A DNA stretch of 64,000 bases from NCBI RefSeq assembly GCF_024749285.1, contig NZ_CP087196.1:3906001-3970000 (forward strand), in the 5' to 3' direction. This document shows, in pieces, positions 35,823 through 44,744 of the stretch. This stretch comes from Pseudomonas sp. B21-015. GTDB taxonomy: Bacteria > Pseudomonadota > Gammaproteobacteria > Pseudomonadales > Pseudomonadaceae. Every line of letters starts with the position of its first letter. The first letter of the stretch is position 1. A program made the translations under genes and the position numbers. Under the pieces are notes generated by a model. The model did no database searches, was not told the origin of the DNA, and worked only from the letters and a program-made list of their open reading frames with translations.

Positions 35823-36872
35823 TCACTGCAGGTATCGATGAATGGTGCGTGCTGCGACATCACTGCCAAGGTCGGTAAAGTGCGCGCGATCTACGAAAAG
35901 CCATTCATCGCCCGGACGCTCTCTAAAATCATCGATCAAACTGGCAAATCGAATGCCTAAACCATGACAACCACTGGCCAAGTTATCAGCGTAATATTCC
36001 GCGACGTCGGGAACGGATATGTCGCCATACAAATGCTGCCAAGTGCCAAACCGGGAAATTCGATCAAGTTCAGCGAACAGTTTCTGCTCTTCGGCGCACG
36101 GTGTTCTTGCCCAAGTCGCCAAGGGCTGGAGAACAAACGTAAGTTCCGCACCCAAAGAATCCGCGAGTCGCTTCCAAGTAGTCAGACGATTTAGGGTGTC
36201 TTGTGTGGCGCGTGCCAGAGTTTGTGAAACTGGCGGAACTTCGGTCGTTTCGGCAGGCCACTTTGGAAGTTTGCTTGGCGGCAGTTCTGCGCCATTCTCT
36301 TCAGCAATTTCATCAAACTTTTCGTAATAGTCGCCGCAGAAGTAGAACGGCGGCAGATCACCCCGAATGAACTCGGGAAGACGCGCCATGACCAGCGTAT
36401 TGAAGCCCCCCATGATCACGATCTTCCGCACTTTGGGCAGTCGATGGGCATGCAGCATGAATAGCATCAATTCCTGGGTCGCATTAAAGGTATGCCCAGC
36501 AAAATTCAGCCATGGCGTACCGTCGGGATCATACGTGGACAGGCGGCTCGCTAGCGAGGCGGCATCACTGGAAGCCCCGTAACCCAAGGCTGTTGAGGCC
36601 CCGACCAGCAAATTTACCGCGGACGGCGCGCCGGCCTCCAGGGTGCCGACACTGATCGGCCGGCCTTGCGCATCATGGGCCAGGCGAAATCCGAGCCGAT
36701 CGGTATTGATCGATTCCGAACGGTAGTCGGCGGCATTGAAACCCATCACATAAGGCAGGTACTGGGAACGACTGCGACTGGCGAATTGATCGTAGGTGAG
36801 CATCTGGGGTGTCAACTTCACACGTTCCAGACTGGGATCATCCAGTGCGATGCGCTTGCGTCTTTTAAACAT
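35823..36872 (-). CDS. SGNH/GDSL-hydrolase-like protein, first gene of the operon
   Basis: A 349-residue protein from ATG 36872; a TTG two codons earlier is nearer to the AAAGGAG site. The N-terminus MFKRRKRIAL is basic, like that of the 31-residue peptide. Block I appears as LLVGASTALGYGAS rather than GDS. The C-terminal WLFVDRAHFTDLGSDVAA gives the DxxH of the SGNH family. WLNFAGHTFNATQELMLFM resembles the Gly/Asn blocks. It could be an esterase or transferase acting on the product, possibly with altered chemistry because of the GAS motif. Confidence 0.65.
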   Translation of the reverse strand: MFKRRKRIALDDPSLERVKLTPQMLTYDQFASRSRSQYLPYVMGFNAADYRSESINTDRLGFRLAHDAQGRPISVGTLEAGAPSAVNLLVGASTALGYGASSDAASLASRLSTYDPDGTPWLNFAGHTFNATQELMLFMLHAHRLPKVRKIVIMGGFNTLVMARLPEFIRGDLPPFYFCGDYYEKFDEIAEENGAELPPSKLPKWPAETTEVPPVSQTLARATQDTLNRLTTWKRLADSLGAELTFVLQPLATWARTPCAEEQKLFAELDRISRFGTWQHLYGDISVPDVAEYYADNLASGCHGLGIRFASLIDDFRERPGDEWLFVDRAHFTDLGSDVAARTIHRYLQ

Positions 36873-37570
36873 GGCCAAGCCACTCCTTTAGCGAGAATCA
36901 GAATTCCATTTGATCAGCCAATTTTTTTCGGGGCGAACGACGCCATCAATTTCGAATCTTTAATATCGAAAGTGCGAATTGGCTAATCACGACCCACGAC
37001 AAACCATGCATCATAAGTTTTGGCTATTACCAACCTAAACTGTTAGATGCATGAAAGTCGAAATCAATTAAAACCGTATGCGAGCGATAAAGTTCACATC
37101 GCAATGCGACGAGGCGGGAAATTCAGTGATGACTGTAGCGAGGTACAATATGAAGGTATTGCATGCTGCAATACGGCGATATGGATAGCTTCCATGCATT
37201 GTATCGTCCCTTTACTTTTATTCTTCTCGGCCCCTCAGAGGGGACTCGTGCGAACGATTCTAGACATTGAATCCCAGATGTCAAATGAAAGTACCTGCAT
37301 TTCATCTATTGGGAAAAAATATTGATGAACGGGTGTGCAAAATCAACAACCCCTTTGAATACCCGGTCATTCATGCCATTAAAATGACAGCACTTATGGA
37401 AGCCAGGTTCTGCCGAACAGACGGGTTTGTGCAAGGACACCTCAATGAATAAAGGCGGAACCACACGCCCCCTGATTAACGAACGCCATTTCCGTAGGGG
37501 AGCTGGCGCAGGCTGCAATCTTTTGAATTTCAGCGGCTCCGAAAATGCCAAAGATCAAAAGGGAGCACGT
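36873..37570. other. AT-rich control region upstream of the biosynthetic operon
   Basis: About 700 bp without a convincing gene and clearly richer in A+T than its surroundings. The operon promoter should lie in its left part. I see no convincing -35/-10 pair or regulator site to name. Short frames here lack ribosome sites. A REP-like motif (GAGCTGGCGCAGGCTGCAATC) lies at about 37499-37520, just before the DUF533 gene's end. Confidence 0.5.
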
Positions 37571-38290
37571 TCAGGCCGTGCCGCCCTTGGCCTGTTGCTC
37601 CAGGTGCAGCTGCAACTCGGGATCGATCTTCAGCGCAGCCGCCAATTCATCCAGATAATTGCGTTCGGCGTCCTGCTGATCATCCACCAACATCACGCTG
37701 GCCAGGTACATCTCGGCGGCCATGCCCGGATCCTGAGCGGACTGCGCCACATCGGCAGCATCCAGTGGCCGGGCGACTTCGTCATCGAGCCATTGCTGCA
37801 GCTGCGGATCGTCGGTATGGCGGCCGATTTCGGTGCTGATCATTTGCTTCTCGGCATCATCGATGCGCCCATCGGCCTTGGCGGCGGCGATCAAGGCACG
37901 GAGGATGGCGTGGCTGTGGTCTTCGATTTCCGGGCCAGACAACAGATCAACGGTGCGCGGCGCCTGTTGTGGTGCCGAGGCCTGGCTGCGTTGCCAGGCC
38001 TGATACGCCTGGAACGCCATCATCCCCAAAGAGGCCAATGCTGCGTAGTTGGTACCGCCCGATCGCGTTTGCGTCGAACCGCCCACGGGTGAACCGCCGC
38101 CCAGCAGCCCCCCGAGCAAACCGCCCAGGCCTCCGCCCGCACTGGCACCCGCGCCGCGCCCTAACAGACCACCAAGCAACCCGCCAAGATCGCCCAAACC
38201 TCCTTGAGCTGACGCCGCACCGCCACTCTGTTGCGACTGCGAGCCCTGGCCGGCTCGCAGTAATTGCTCAAGCAAATCGCTGGTGTTCAT
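37571..38290 (-). CDS. DUF533 (YebE-like) membrane protein
   Basis: A 239-residue protein from ATG 38290. The N-terminal MNTSDLLEQLLRAG is followed by Gly/Leu-rich repeats (GGLGDLGGLLGGLLGRG, GGLGGLLGGLLGGG). A short hydrophobic stretch (YAALASLGMMAFQAYQAW) and a C-terminal TerB-like helical domain follow (LRALIAAAKADGRIDDAEKQMI, LDELAAALKIDPELQLHLEQQ). This is the DUF533/YebE pattern, linked in E. coli to envelope stress. Function undefined. Confidence 0.85.
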   Translation of the reverse strand: MNTSDLLEQLLRAGQGSQSQQSGGAASAQGGLGDLGGLLGGLLGRGAGASAGGGLGGLLGGLLGGGSPVGGSTQTRSGGTNYAALASLGMMAFQAYQAWQRSQASAPQQAPRTVDLLSGPEIEDHSHAILRALIAAAKADGRIDDAEKQMISTEIGRHTDDPQLQQWLDDEVARPLDAADVAQSAQDPGMAAEMYLASVMLVDDQQDAERNYLDELAAALKIDPELQLHLEQQAKGGTA

Positions 38291-38456
38291 GACGACGTCC
38301 TCATCAATGGGCAGAAACTCAGTCAGGCAACAATAGCCCTCGTCGGACATTACGCCAGCGCCGTCTGGCTGACATCAAAAGGCGCCCGCTCACACTCCTG
38401 ACAGAAACTGACACTGCCTCCTTTTATGCTGCGTCCACCTTGAATGGAGCAGCCCT

Positions 38457-38828
38457 ATGATCACTCCCCGTTACATTTTGCTTTTCGTGGAAAACCCCGC
38501 CATCAGTGCACGATTCTATGAGTTTCTGCTCGAACGCAAGCCCGTGGAAGAGTCGCCGACCTTCGCTCTGTTTGTCCTGGATGGCGGCTACAAGCTGGGA
38601 CTCTGGTCGCGGCACACCGCCGAACCTGCGGTGGGTGCGACGGGCGGCGGGACCGAACTGGCGTTCCCGGTGGAAACCGCCGAACAGGTCGATGCCCTGT
38701 TTGCCGATTGGAGCGCTCTCGGGCTGACCATGGTGCAAACGCCAACAGAGCTCGACTTCGGTCGTACCTTCGTCGCGCTTGACCCGGATAACCATCGGCT
38801 GCGCGTGTTCTACCCCTCACTGAGCTGA
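38457..38828 (+). CDS. VOC-family protein
   Basis: A 123-residue single glyoxalase-fold protein (ITPRYILLFVENPAISARFYEFLL, GGGTELAFPVETAEQVDALF, DFGRTFVALDPDNHRLRVF). Small stand-alone members of this type are often resistance-like or binding proteins; the ligand is unknown. A terminator follows it. Confidence 0.82.
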   Translation: MITPRYILLFVENPAISARFYEFLLERKPVEESPTFALFVLDGGYKLGLWSRHTAEPAVGATGGGTELAFPVETAEQVDALFADWSALGLTMVQTPTELDFGRTFVALDPDNHRLRVFYPSLS

Positions 38829-38862
38829 CACCCGTCGCGACATCGGTCAACGCTCAATACGT

Positions 38863-38890
38863 GCCCCGGAGATTTCCGGGGTATTTTTTT
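38863..38890 (+). terminator. Intrinsic terminator after the VOC gene
   Basis: CCCCGGA (38864-38870) pairs with TCCGGGG (38875-38881) around a 4-nt loop, followed by a T-rich tract (TATTTTTTT). Confidence 0.85.
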
Positions 38891-39026
38891 GCGCGGCGTC
38901 TAAGATTCAAAGGTGGTGAACCTTATCCCCGAAAATCCGGTCGATACCTGCTACCCGACCCGGTTTGCCGACGCCCTCAACAGGAGGGTGATAACCGGCT
39001 TGCTTCACTTTCTGGAGAACGCCCCC

Positions 39027-39749
39027 GTGATATCCGCCGTACACATCGCCAGGCTCAAAGCGTGGGGCGCCCATGGTTTTACCGCCACCGGCGTGGTCAC
39101 TGCCTTCCTCGCGACCCTCGCCTTGCTGGAGAACCAACCCACCAATTGCCTGCTGTGGCTGGGCGTGGCGCTGATCGTCGATGGCCTGGACGGCGCACTG
39201 GCGCGCAAGGTCAATGTGCAGTCGGTGCTGCCAAGTTTCGACGGTTCGATCCTCGATCTGGTGATCGACTACCTGACCTATGTGTTTATCCCGGCGCTGT
39301 TCATCTACCGTTACATCCCGTTGCCGGACTACACCCTGCTGCTGACCGTGTCGCTGATTCTGGTGTCGTCGCTGTTTTGCTTCTGCAACGTCAACATGAA
39401 GAGCAAAGACAACTACTTCCAGGGCTTCCCCGCCGCGTGGAACGTGGTTGCGCTATGCCTGTACATCATCGATCCGTCGCCGTGGATCACCTTGCTCACG
39501 GTCATCGGCCTGGCACTGTTGACCGTGACCCGAATGAAGTTTTTGCACCCGTTCCGCGTGCGTCGATTCATGCCGATCAACATTGCCGTGACGGCCATCT
39601 GGCTGCTGTGCAGCTTGTCGCTGGTGGTCAACCACCCGGTCATCAACCCGCTGGTGATGGGCCTGTGGCTGCTGATGTCGGCGTACTTCCTGGGAATCTG
39701 CATCTGGCGCACCGCGCTGGAGTGGTTCGACAGCTCGCGGCTCAAGTAG
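39027..39749 (+). CDS. pcs: Phosphatidylcholine synthase
   Basis: A 240-residue integral membrane enzyme that condenses choline with CDP-diacylglycerol to make phosphatidylcholine. The GTG at 39027 is chosen because GGAGAACG precedes it and VHIARLKAWGAHGFTATGVV is the usual N-terminus. Starting at 38913 would add 38 residues not typical of the family. The CDP-alcohol phosphotransferase signature reads DGLDGALARKVN, then FDGSILDLVIDYLTYV, with the required acidic residues. About 6-8 helices. Choline must come from outside the cell. Confidence 0.85.
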   Translation: MISAVHIARLKAWGAHGFTATGVVTAFLATLALLENQPTNCLLWLGVALIVDGLDGALARKVNVQSVLPSFDGSILDLVIDYLTYVFIPALFIYRYIPLPDYTLLLTVSLILVSSLFCFCNVNMKSKDNYFQGFPAAWNVVALCLYIIDPSPWITLLTVIGLALLTVTRMKFLHPFRVRRFMPINIAVTAIWLLCSLSLVVNHPVINPLVMGLWLLMSAYFLGICIWRTALEWFDSSRLK

Positions 39750-39760
39750 GCACTGCGATC

Positions 39761-40147
39761 ATGCCCATCCATATCGTGCGACTCGGTTCACCCCGCTCCG
39801 CCAACGAAGGCCTGCGCCTGGGCACCGTACGCCGCCCGCCTCGTGGCGTGCCGAAGGCCGAATTTGCCAGTCGTGATTTTTATGATGTGTGGCAACCGCT
39901 GCTGTCTCCCAGCCCCGAGTTGGTGGCCGTAGCCAAAGCGGCAGACGATGCCAAAGCCTGGGAGGCCTTCAAGCGCAAGTTCAAGGCCGAAATGAACCAT
40001 CCCGCACCCAGCCAGTTGCTCGACCTGCTGGCCGCCCTCTCCCATCAAACGTCGCTGGCCGTGGGGTGTTATTGCGAGGAAGAGGCGTACTGCCACCGTT
40101 CCGTATTACGGGAACTACTGGAGGCACGGGGCGCGAACGTTGTTTAA
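39761..40147 (+). CDS. DUF488-family protein
   Basis: A 128-residue protein from ATG 39761, 11 bp after pcs. IHIVRLGSPRSANEGLRLGTVRRPPRGVP and WQPLLSPSPELV come first. The Cys/His motif near the end (SLAVGCYCEEEAYCHRSVLRELL) is characteristic of DUF488. The two genes may be cotranscribed. Biochemical role unknown. Confidence 0.8.
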   Translation: MPIHIVRLGSPRSANEGLRLGTVRRPPRGVPKAEFASRDFYDVWQPLLSPSPELVAVAKAADDAKAWEAFKRKFKAEMNHPAPSQLLDLLAALSHQTSLAVGCYCEEEAYCHRSVLRELLEARGANVV

Positions 40148-40309
40148 ATCAGGTGAACACCAGCCGGCCTGAAGTTGCCGGGTTGCCCTGCAACATAGAA
40201 TCTCCCACATTAGAACGTCGGCATGACACCCATCGCATGAACCCCACGGAAGAGAGACCGATCATGGTCAATAATCAAAGGATTGGGTGTATTGAACGGG
40301 AGGTTTGTC

Positions 40310-41236
40310 ATGTCTGGTCAATCGCGTTTCATGCTGGTCGTCTCACCCCTGATGGAACACAGCCCCGCCTTCGACCGGGCCGCGGCGCTGGCCAAGGCCG
40401 AGAGTGCGGCCCTGCACATCGTGGCCTTCGACTATCTGGAAGGCCTGGCGACCGCCAGCCTGGTCAACGAAAAAGCCCTGGAACAGATGCGCCTGGGGTA
40501 CGTCGAGCGCCACCGTCAGTGGCTTGAGGAACAGGCCCGCCCCTTGCGCAAGATCGGTGTGCACGTCACCACCGAGGTGGCCTGGGTCGAACATCCGCTG
40601 GAGGAAATCCTGATTCACCTCAAAGAGCAGCCGATGGACGTGCTGATCAAGGCGCTGGAACACCCATCGCGGCTGTCGCGGCTGGTGTTTACCCCCCTTG
40701 ACGTGCATCTGCTGCGTGAGTGCCCGGTGCCGCTGCATTTCGTCAGCCATGCCAAGCATGCATTGCCGCGCAAGATCGTCGCGGCGGTCGATCCCTTCCA
40801 TCGTGATGATCAATACAAAAGCTTCAACGACCGGATTCTGCACGAAGCGTCAAAACTGGCCAGCGCCTGCAATGCCGAGCTCGATGTGGTCTACGCCTAT
40901 GACCTTTCATCCATCAGCGCGGACGAATTCAACTTCGATAACGGTTCGGCGTTCTTCACTTCCGGCAAGGCCAAGACCCTGTTCGACTTCCAGGAGGACG
41001 CCTTCAACGAACTGGCCGCACGCAACGGCATCGCGCCGGAACAACGACACATGATCATGGGCAACCCGACCAAGGTGCTGACCCGCTATGCCGATACCTA
41101 TGACGTCGACGTGATTGTCATGGGCCGGATCGGCCATCGCGGCATGGGCCGGTTGATCGGCAGCACGGTGGAACATGTGTTGTACAAAATGCCGTGCAGC
41201 GTGTGGGTGGTGTACACCGAGCGGCTGGATGAGTGA
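40310..41236 (+). CDS. Tandem universal stress protein (UspE-like)
   Basis: A 308-residue protein with two UspA domains. The first runs from RFMLVVSPLMEHSPAFDRAAALAKAE to about residue 145. The second runs from KIVAAVDPFHRDD to the end and contains the nucleotide-binding pattern GNPTKVLTRYADTYDVDVIVMGRIGHRGMGRLIGSTVEHVL. ATG 40310 follows GGGAGG. Such proteins support survival under low oxygen or stationary phase. The region upstream has only a weak ANR-like match. Confidence 0.88.
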   Translation: MSGQSRFMLVVSPLMEHSPAFDRAAALAKAESAALHIVAFDYLEGLATASLVNEKALEQMRLGYVERHRQWLEEQARPLRKIGVHVTTEVAWVEHPLEEILIHLKEQPMDVLIKALEHPSRLSRLVFTPLDVHLLRECPVPLHFVSHAKHALPRKIVAAVDPFHRDDQYKSFNDRILHEASKLASACNAELDVVYAYDLSSISADEFNFDNGSAFFTSGKAKTLFDFQEDAFNELAARNGIAPEQRHMIMGNPTKVLTRYADTYDVDVIVMGRIGHRGMGRLIGSTVEHVLYKMPCSVWVVYTERLDE

Positions 41237-41268
41237 TTGGGCTGCTCAGAGAGTCAATTCTGCACATA

Positions 41269-41364
41269 CCCTGTGGGAGCGGGCTTGCTCGCGAAGAGGA
41301 TCTTACGTTCAACAGTGATGTTGACTGAATGTCCGCCTTCGCGAGCAAGCCCGCTCCCACAGGG
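41269..41364. repeat. REP doublet
   Basis: Two inverted copies of GTGGGAGCGGGCTTGCTCGC (41269-41295 and 41338-41364) after the usp gene, the usual REPIN-like arrangement of fluorescent pseudomonads. Confidence 0.9.
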
Positions 41365-41380
41365 GATTTGTGTTGTCGTT

Positions 41381-42193
41381 TCAACGCCGTGTAATCACCA
41401 CCTCCAGGTATTCACTGGGCACCACCAGCGACCGCTCTCCCGCTCGATTCAGGCGATTGAGCAGTTCGGTCAAGTCGCTTTCCAGCGCCGCGCCCCCTTC
41501 GGGTGGCAGGGTCGCAAAGGCCTTGTGAACCGGGCCATACCAGGTGCGGAAAATGTCGATGAAATGGGCGGCCGAGCGGTAGCGGAAGTTGAATAACCGC
41601 CGTGTCACCTGGAGTAGAAAGTCGCGCTGATCGAACTGCGAGTGCAACCAGGCTTCGGAGCCCCAGTTGGAAGGCGGTTGAGCCCCCACGGGTGGCGGCA
41701 TGTGGCGACCCAGGGTCTTGAACATCTGGCCGACGAAGCCTTCAGGCGTCCAGTTGGCAAGGCCAATTCGCCCGCCAGGACGGCACACCCGCGCCAGTTC
41801 CGCGGCGGCCTTGGGCTGATCCGGGGTAAACATCACACCGAAGGTCGAGAGCACGGCATCGAAGCTGGCGTCTTCGAACGGCAGGGCCTCGGCATCGGCC
41901 ACCTGAAAGGTCACGTCCAGGCGCTCGGCCCGGGCGCGGTCTTCACCCCGTTCAAGCAGCTTGGCCACGTAGTCGGTGGACGTAACCTTGCAGCCCCGAC
42001 GCGCGGCGGCGAGCGTTGCGTTACCGTTGCCGGCGGCGACGTCCAGCACGAGCTCATCACAGAGCAGGTCGCAGGCTTCGGCCAGTTGTTCGCCGACAAT
42101 CTGTAAGGTGGTGCCGATCACGGCGTAGTCGCCGCTGGCCCACGCAGTCATCTGACGGTTTTTCAGGGCAGTGAGGTCAATGGGTGTGCTCAT
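41381..42193 (-). CDS. Class I SAM-dependent methyltransferase
   Basis: A 270-residue methyltransferase. The SAM-binding motif I is LVLDVAAGNGNATLAAARRG, with further motifs TFQVADAEALPFEDASFDAVLSTFGVMFTPDQ and ARVCRPGGRIGLANWTPEG, resembling the UbiE/Methyltransf_11 type. Substrate unknown. It is followed downstream by a REP doublet and preceded by the DUF4242 gene in the same direction, about 30 bp apart. Confidence 0.85.
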   Translation of the reverse strand: MSTPIDLTALKNRQMTAWASGDYAVIGTTLQIVGEQLAEACDLLCDELVLDVAAGNGNATLAAARRGCKVTSTDYVAKLLERGEDRARAERLDVTFQVADAEALPFEDASFDAVLSTFGVMFTPDQPKAAAELARVCRPGGRIGLANWTPEGFVGQMFKTLGRHMPPPVGAQPPSNWGSEAWLHSQFDQRDFLLQVTRRLFNFRYRSAAHFIDIFRTWYGPVHKAFATLPPEGGAALESDLTELLNRLNRAGERSLVVPSEYLEVVITRR

Positions 42194-42223
42194 GAAGTCA
42201 GCTCCATCGCAGGTTGGCCCGGC

Positions 42224-42496
42224 TTACTCCGCCGTGGTGGGATCGATGATGCTCATGACTCGGGAAACGCTGTTGATCGGAAATCCACCCTGTTTGGCGT
42301 GCTCCCTGATGAGTTCTTCATTCGGCGCGATGTACACGCAATAAATCTTGTCGCCAGTGACGTAACTCTGCTGCCATTGCACTTCTGGCCCCAACCCGCG
42401 CAACACATCGCAGGATTTTTGCGAGATCGCTTTGAGTTCCTGTTGCGGCAGTGCGCCGGCCCCCGGAAGCTCGCGCTCAATAATGAACTTAGGCAT
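42224..42496 (-). CDS. DUF4242-family protein (SCO4226-like)
   Basis: A 90-residue ferredoxin-like-fold protein: PKFIIERELPGAGALPQQELKAI, WQQSYVTGDKIYCVYIAPNEELIREHAKQGGFPINSVSRVMSIIDP. The family includes SCO4226, reported as a nickel-binding protein. It is probably cotranscribed with the methyltransferase at 41381. Confidence 0.8.
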   Translation of the reverse strand: MPKFIIERELPGAGALPQQELKAISQKSCDVLRGLGPEVQWQQSYVTGDKIYCVYIAPNEELIREHAKQGGFPINSVSRVMSIIDPTTAE

Positions 42497-42681
42497 GACA
42501 ATCTCCCTTGCATGATCGTGATGGCAGAGTCGAGAGTGACCCCGTCCACAAACTAAAGCTCCCGGATACGTATCCGTCCTGCCCGGTCGTCCGGCAGTCC
42601 CACGAAATGCACCGCTCTCCGATGCATGGTCGCCCCTCCGTAACGCCGCATTAACAGGTTGGCTTGCGTCGCCGAAACGGG

Positions 42682-43893
42682 TTACACGGCAGGCGCCTTG
42701 GCCTCTTTCAGCAGCTGCTGAATCAATTGCTCCTGAGTCTCGTAACGGCCCTCGCCAAAGTGGCTGTAACGCACCTGCCCCTTGGCATCGATCAGGTAAT
42801 GTGCGGGCCAGTACTGGTTATCGAAGGCGCGCCAGATCGTGTAGTTGTTATCGATCGCCACCGGGTAGGTGATGCCCAGTTTTTTCACCTGATCGCGGAC
42901 GTTGTCGATGATGCGTTCGTAACCGTATTCAGGGGTGTGCACGCCGATCACCACCAAGCCGTCCTTCTGATATTTCTTCGCCCAGTCCTTCACGTAGGGC
43001 AAGGTGTGCTGGCAGTTGATGCAGCCATACGTCCAGAAGTCCACCAGCACCACTTTGCCACGCAGGGCATCGTTGCTCAGCGCTGGCGAGTTGAGCCATT
43101 CGACCGCGCCGGAGAGTGACGGCATCACACCTTTGGCCGAGTCCACGCTCGAGTCGGCCTTGACCTTGCTGACCAGGTAATCGACCACTTTCGGCACGGT
43201 TTCCAGCACCTGCCGTTCCACCGTGGTAACGCCTTCGGACGAGGTGCCCGCAAGCAGCCTGTTGTCGGTTCCGGTGGCGATGACCGCCGCCGCGACCAAC
43301 ACCGCAGCACCGGCACCGCGACGCAGCCAGCCGGTGACTGGAATCGACGGTCTCAAGCGATTGACCAGGCCGCGACCGGCAAAGACCAAGGTGCCCAGGG
43401 ACAACGCGCTGCCCAGGCCATACGCCACCAGCAACAGGCTGGTCTGGGCGTTGGCGCCTTGCAGCATCGCGCCGGTGAGGATCACTCCGAGGATCGGCCC
43501 GGCACACGGTGCCCAGAGCAGCCCCGTGGCGACGCCGATCATCACCGAGCCCAGCGGGCCGGACATTTTGCGGGTGTCGGGGTCGAGGCGATTGCCCAGC
43601 AGCACCAACGGACGCGCCAGCCAGCCGCCGATGCGGACGGAGATCAGCGACAGCGCAAACAGCACCATCACGATCAGCGCCACATGGCGGCCGGTGTTGT
43701 TGGCTTGTACCACCCAGTCACTGCTGACCACGGCCAGGCTGGAGATCAGGGCGAAGGTCAGGGCCATGCCGCCGAGGGTGAGCAGGATCGAAGAGCGTGT
43801 GCGTTCAACACCGGCAAACAGAAACGGCACGACCGGGAGGATGCAGGGGCTGAGGACGGTCAAAATGCCGCCCAGGAATGCGATGAGAAACAT
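42682..43893 (-). CDS. DipZ-type CcdA-thioredoxin fusion
   Basis: A 403-residue membrane protein. Residues about 1-225 form a CcdA-like electron-transfer domain with Cys in LTVLSPCILPVVPFL and GLLWAPCAGPILGVIL. About residues 250-403 form a periplasmic TlpA-like thioredoxin domain (VVLVDFWTYGCINCQHTLPYVKDWAKKYQ, with active-site CINC). It carries reducing power from the cytoplasm to the periplasm. REP elements lie just upstream. Confidence 0.85.
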   Translation of the reverse strand: MFLIAFLGGILTVLSPCILPVVPFLFAGVERTRSSILLTLGGMALTFALISSLAVVSSDWVVQANNTGRHVALIVMVLFALSLISVRIGGWLARPLVLLGNRLDPDTRKMSGPLGSVMIGVATGLLWAPCAGPILGVILTGAMLQGANAQTSLLLVAYGLGSALSLGTLVFAGRGLVNRLRPSIPVTGWLRRGAGAAVLVAAAVIATGTDNRLLAGTSSEGVTTVERQVLETVPKVVDYLVSKVKADSSVDSAKGVMPSLSGAVEWLNSPALSNDALRGKVVLVDFWTYGCINCQHTLPYVKDWAKKYQKDGLVVIGVHTPEYGYERIIDNVRDQVKKLGITYPVAIDNNYTIWRAFDNQYWPAHYLIDAKGQVRYSHFGEGRYETQEQLIQQLLKEAKAPAV

Positions 43894-43918
43894 GGGATTA
43901 CCTTGAGAGTACGAGTCC

Positions 43919-44011
43919 CATGTGGGAGCGAGCCTGCTCGCGATAGCGATCTGACGGTCACATAGAGGTTGAATGTGCTGCCGTCATCGCGAGCAGGCTC
44001 GCTCCCACAGG
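43919..44011. repeat. REP doublet
   Basis: Inverted pair of GTGGGAGCGAGCCTGCTCGCGA, between dipZ and the hvfC remnant. Confidence 0.88.
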
Positions 44012-44041
44012 GATATTGGGTGGTTGGGGGATTGCGTGCGG

Positions 44042-44716
44042 TCAGGCTGCTATGCCGATCACCCCTTCCCCGTGCATCTGCCGCAACAACGCCACCCCAC
44101 TGTCAATAAACACTGGCGACCCAACCATCCTCGCCTCCATCGCCAGCCCTTCCAGCTGCGCTCGGCCATTTAGCTGAGGAAACTCTCCGATCCGCTGCAA
44201 CAACCGCCACGTCAACGGGCTCAATTCGGAGAAACGCACACTCCAGTCTTCGGCCCGACGAACCAACAGCAACGTCGGCTGAGCCGGCAACGCTTGCGGG
44301 CGGTAATCCGGCCCCACCCATTGCACCGGCCAGCCATACGCCAACGGCCAGGCCAGCGGCGAAACCTGCAACGGTCGATCCAGCAGCAACCCGGCATCGC
44401 TGGCTGGAAACGGCTCGGCCCCGGATTGTTGCAGCACCATTTCGACCCATTCGTAATGCGCCAGCTCGACCATGAATGGCGGCCACGGTCCATCGCTCAA
44501 CGTCAGCGGCTCCGTGGCCAGGAACTCGACAAACTCCCGGGCGATCTCGCCGAACTTTGGCGTTTGAGCACGGTGGTCCCGCAGGAAGATCCGCACCAGA
44601 GAACGCCAGTCACTGTCGCCCAGTATCTTCACCAATACCGCAAAGGTGCTACTGAGCAACGACGACAGGTTCGAGAACACCAGGTCGCGATAAACCTGCA
44701 CCCGCGCCACGTCCAT
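44042..44716 (-). pseudogene. HvfC-like (DUF2063) gene lacking its N-terminus
   Basis: The frame has the DUF2063 core: [72 protein letters not shown]. It lacks about 30 N-terminal residues. Its first ATG (44716) lies in the middle of the domain, right after a junction with an HvfB-like fragment in another frame. HvfC proteins are partners of the MbnB-like HvfB in peptide modification (bufferin-type systems). A truncated protein could still be made, but the pair cannot work. Confidence 0.65.
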
Positions 44717-44744
44717 CCCGGCGGGGCGCGATACGCCGCGCCGT

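Noticed and set aside
37047..37325. 92-codon plus-strand frame in the AT-rich region upstream of the operon
   Set aside because: No ribosome site, protein-like composition not convincing, and overlapping frames on both strands are equally open because of the local base composition.
38861..40147. 428-codon frame covering the phosphatidylcholine synthase region
   Set aside because: Its first 300 codons are a shadow of pcs in another frame; only the end, from 39761, is a real gene (DUF488).
40225..40300. ANR/FNR-like box (GATCATGGTCAA) before the universal stress gene
   Set aside because: Only a partial match to TTGAT-N4-ATCAA with several mismatches; not listed as a site.
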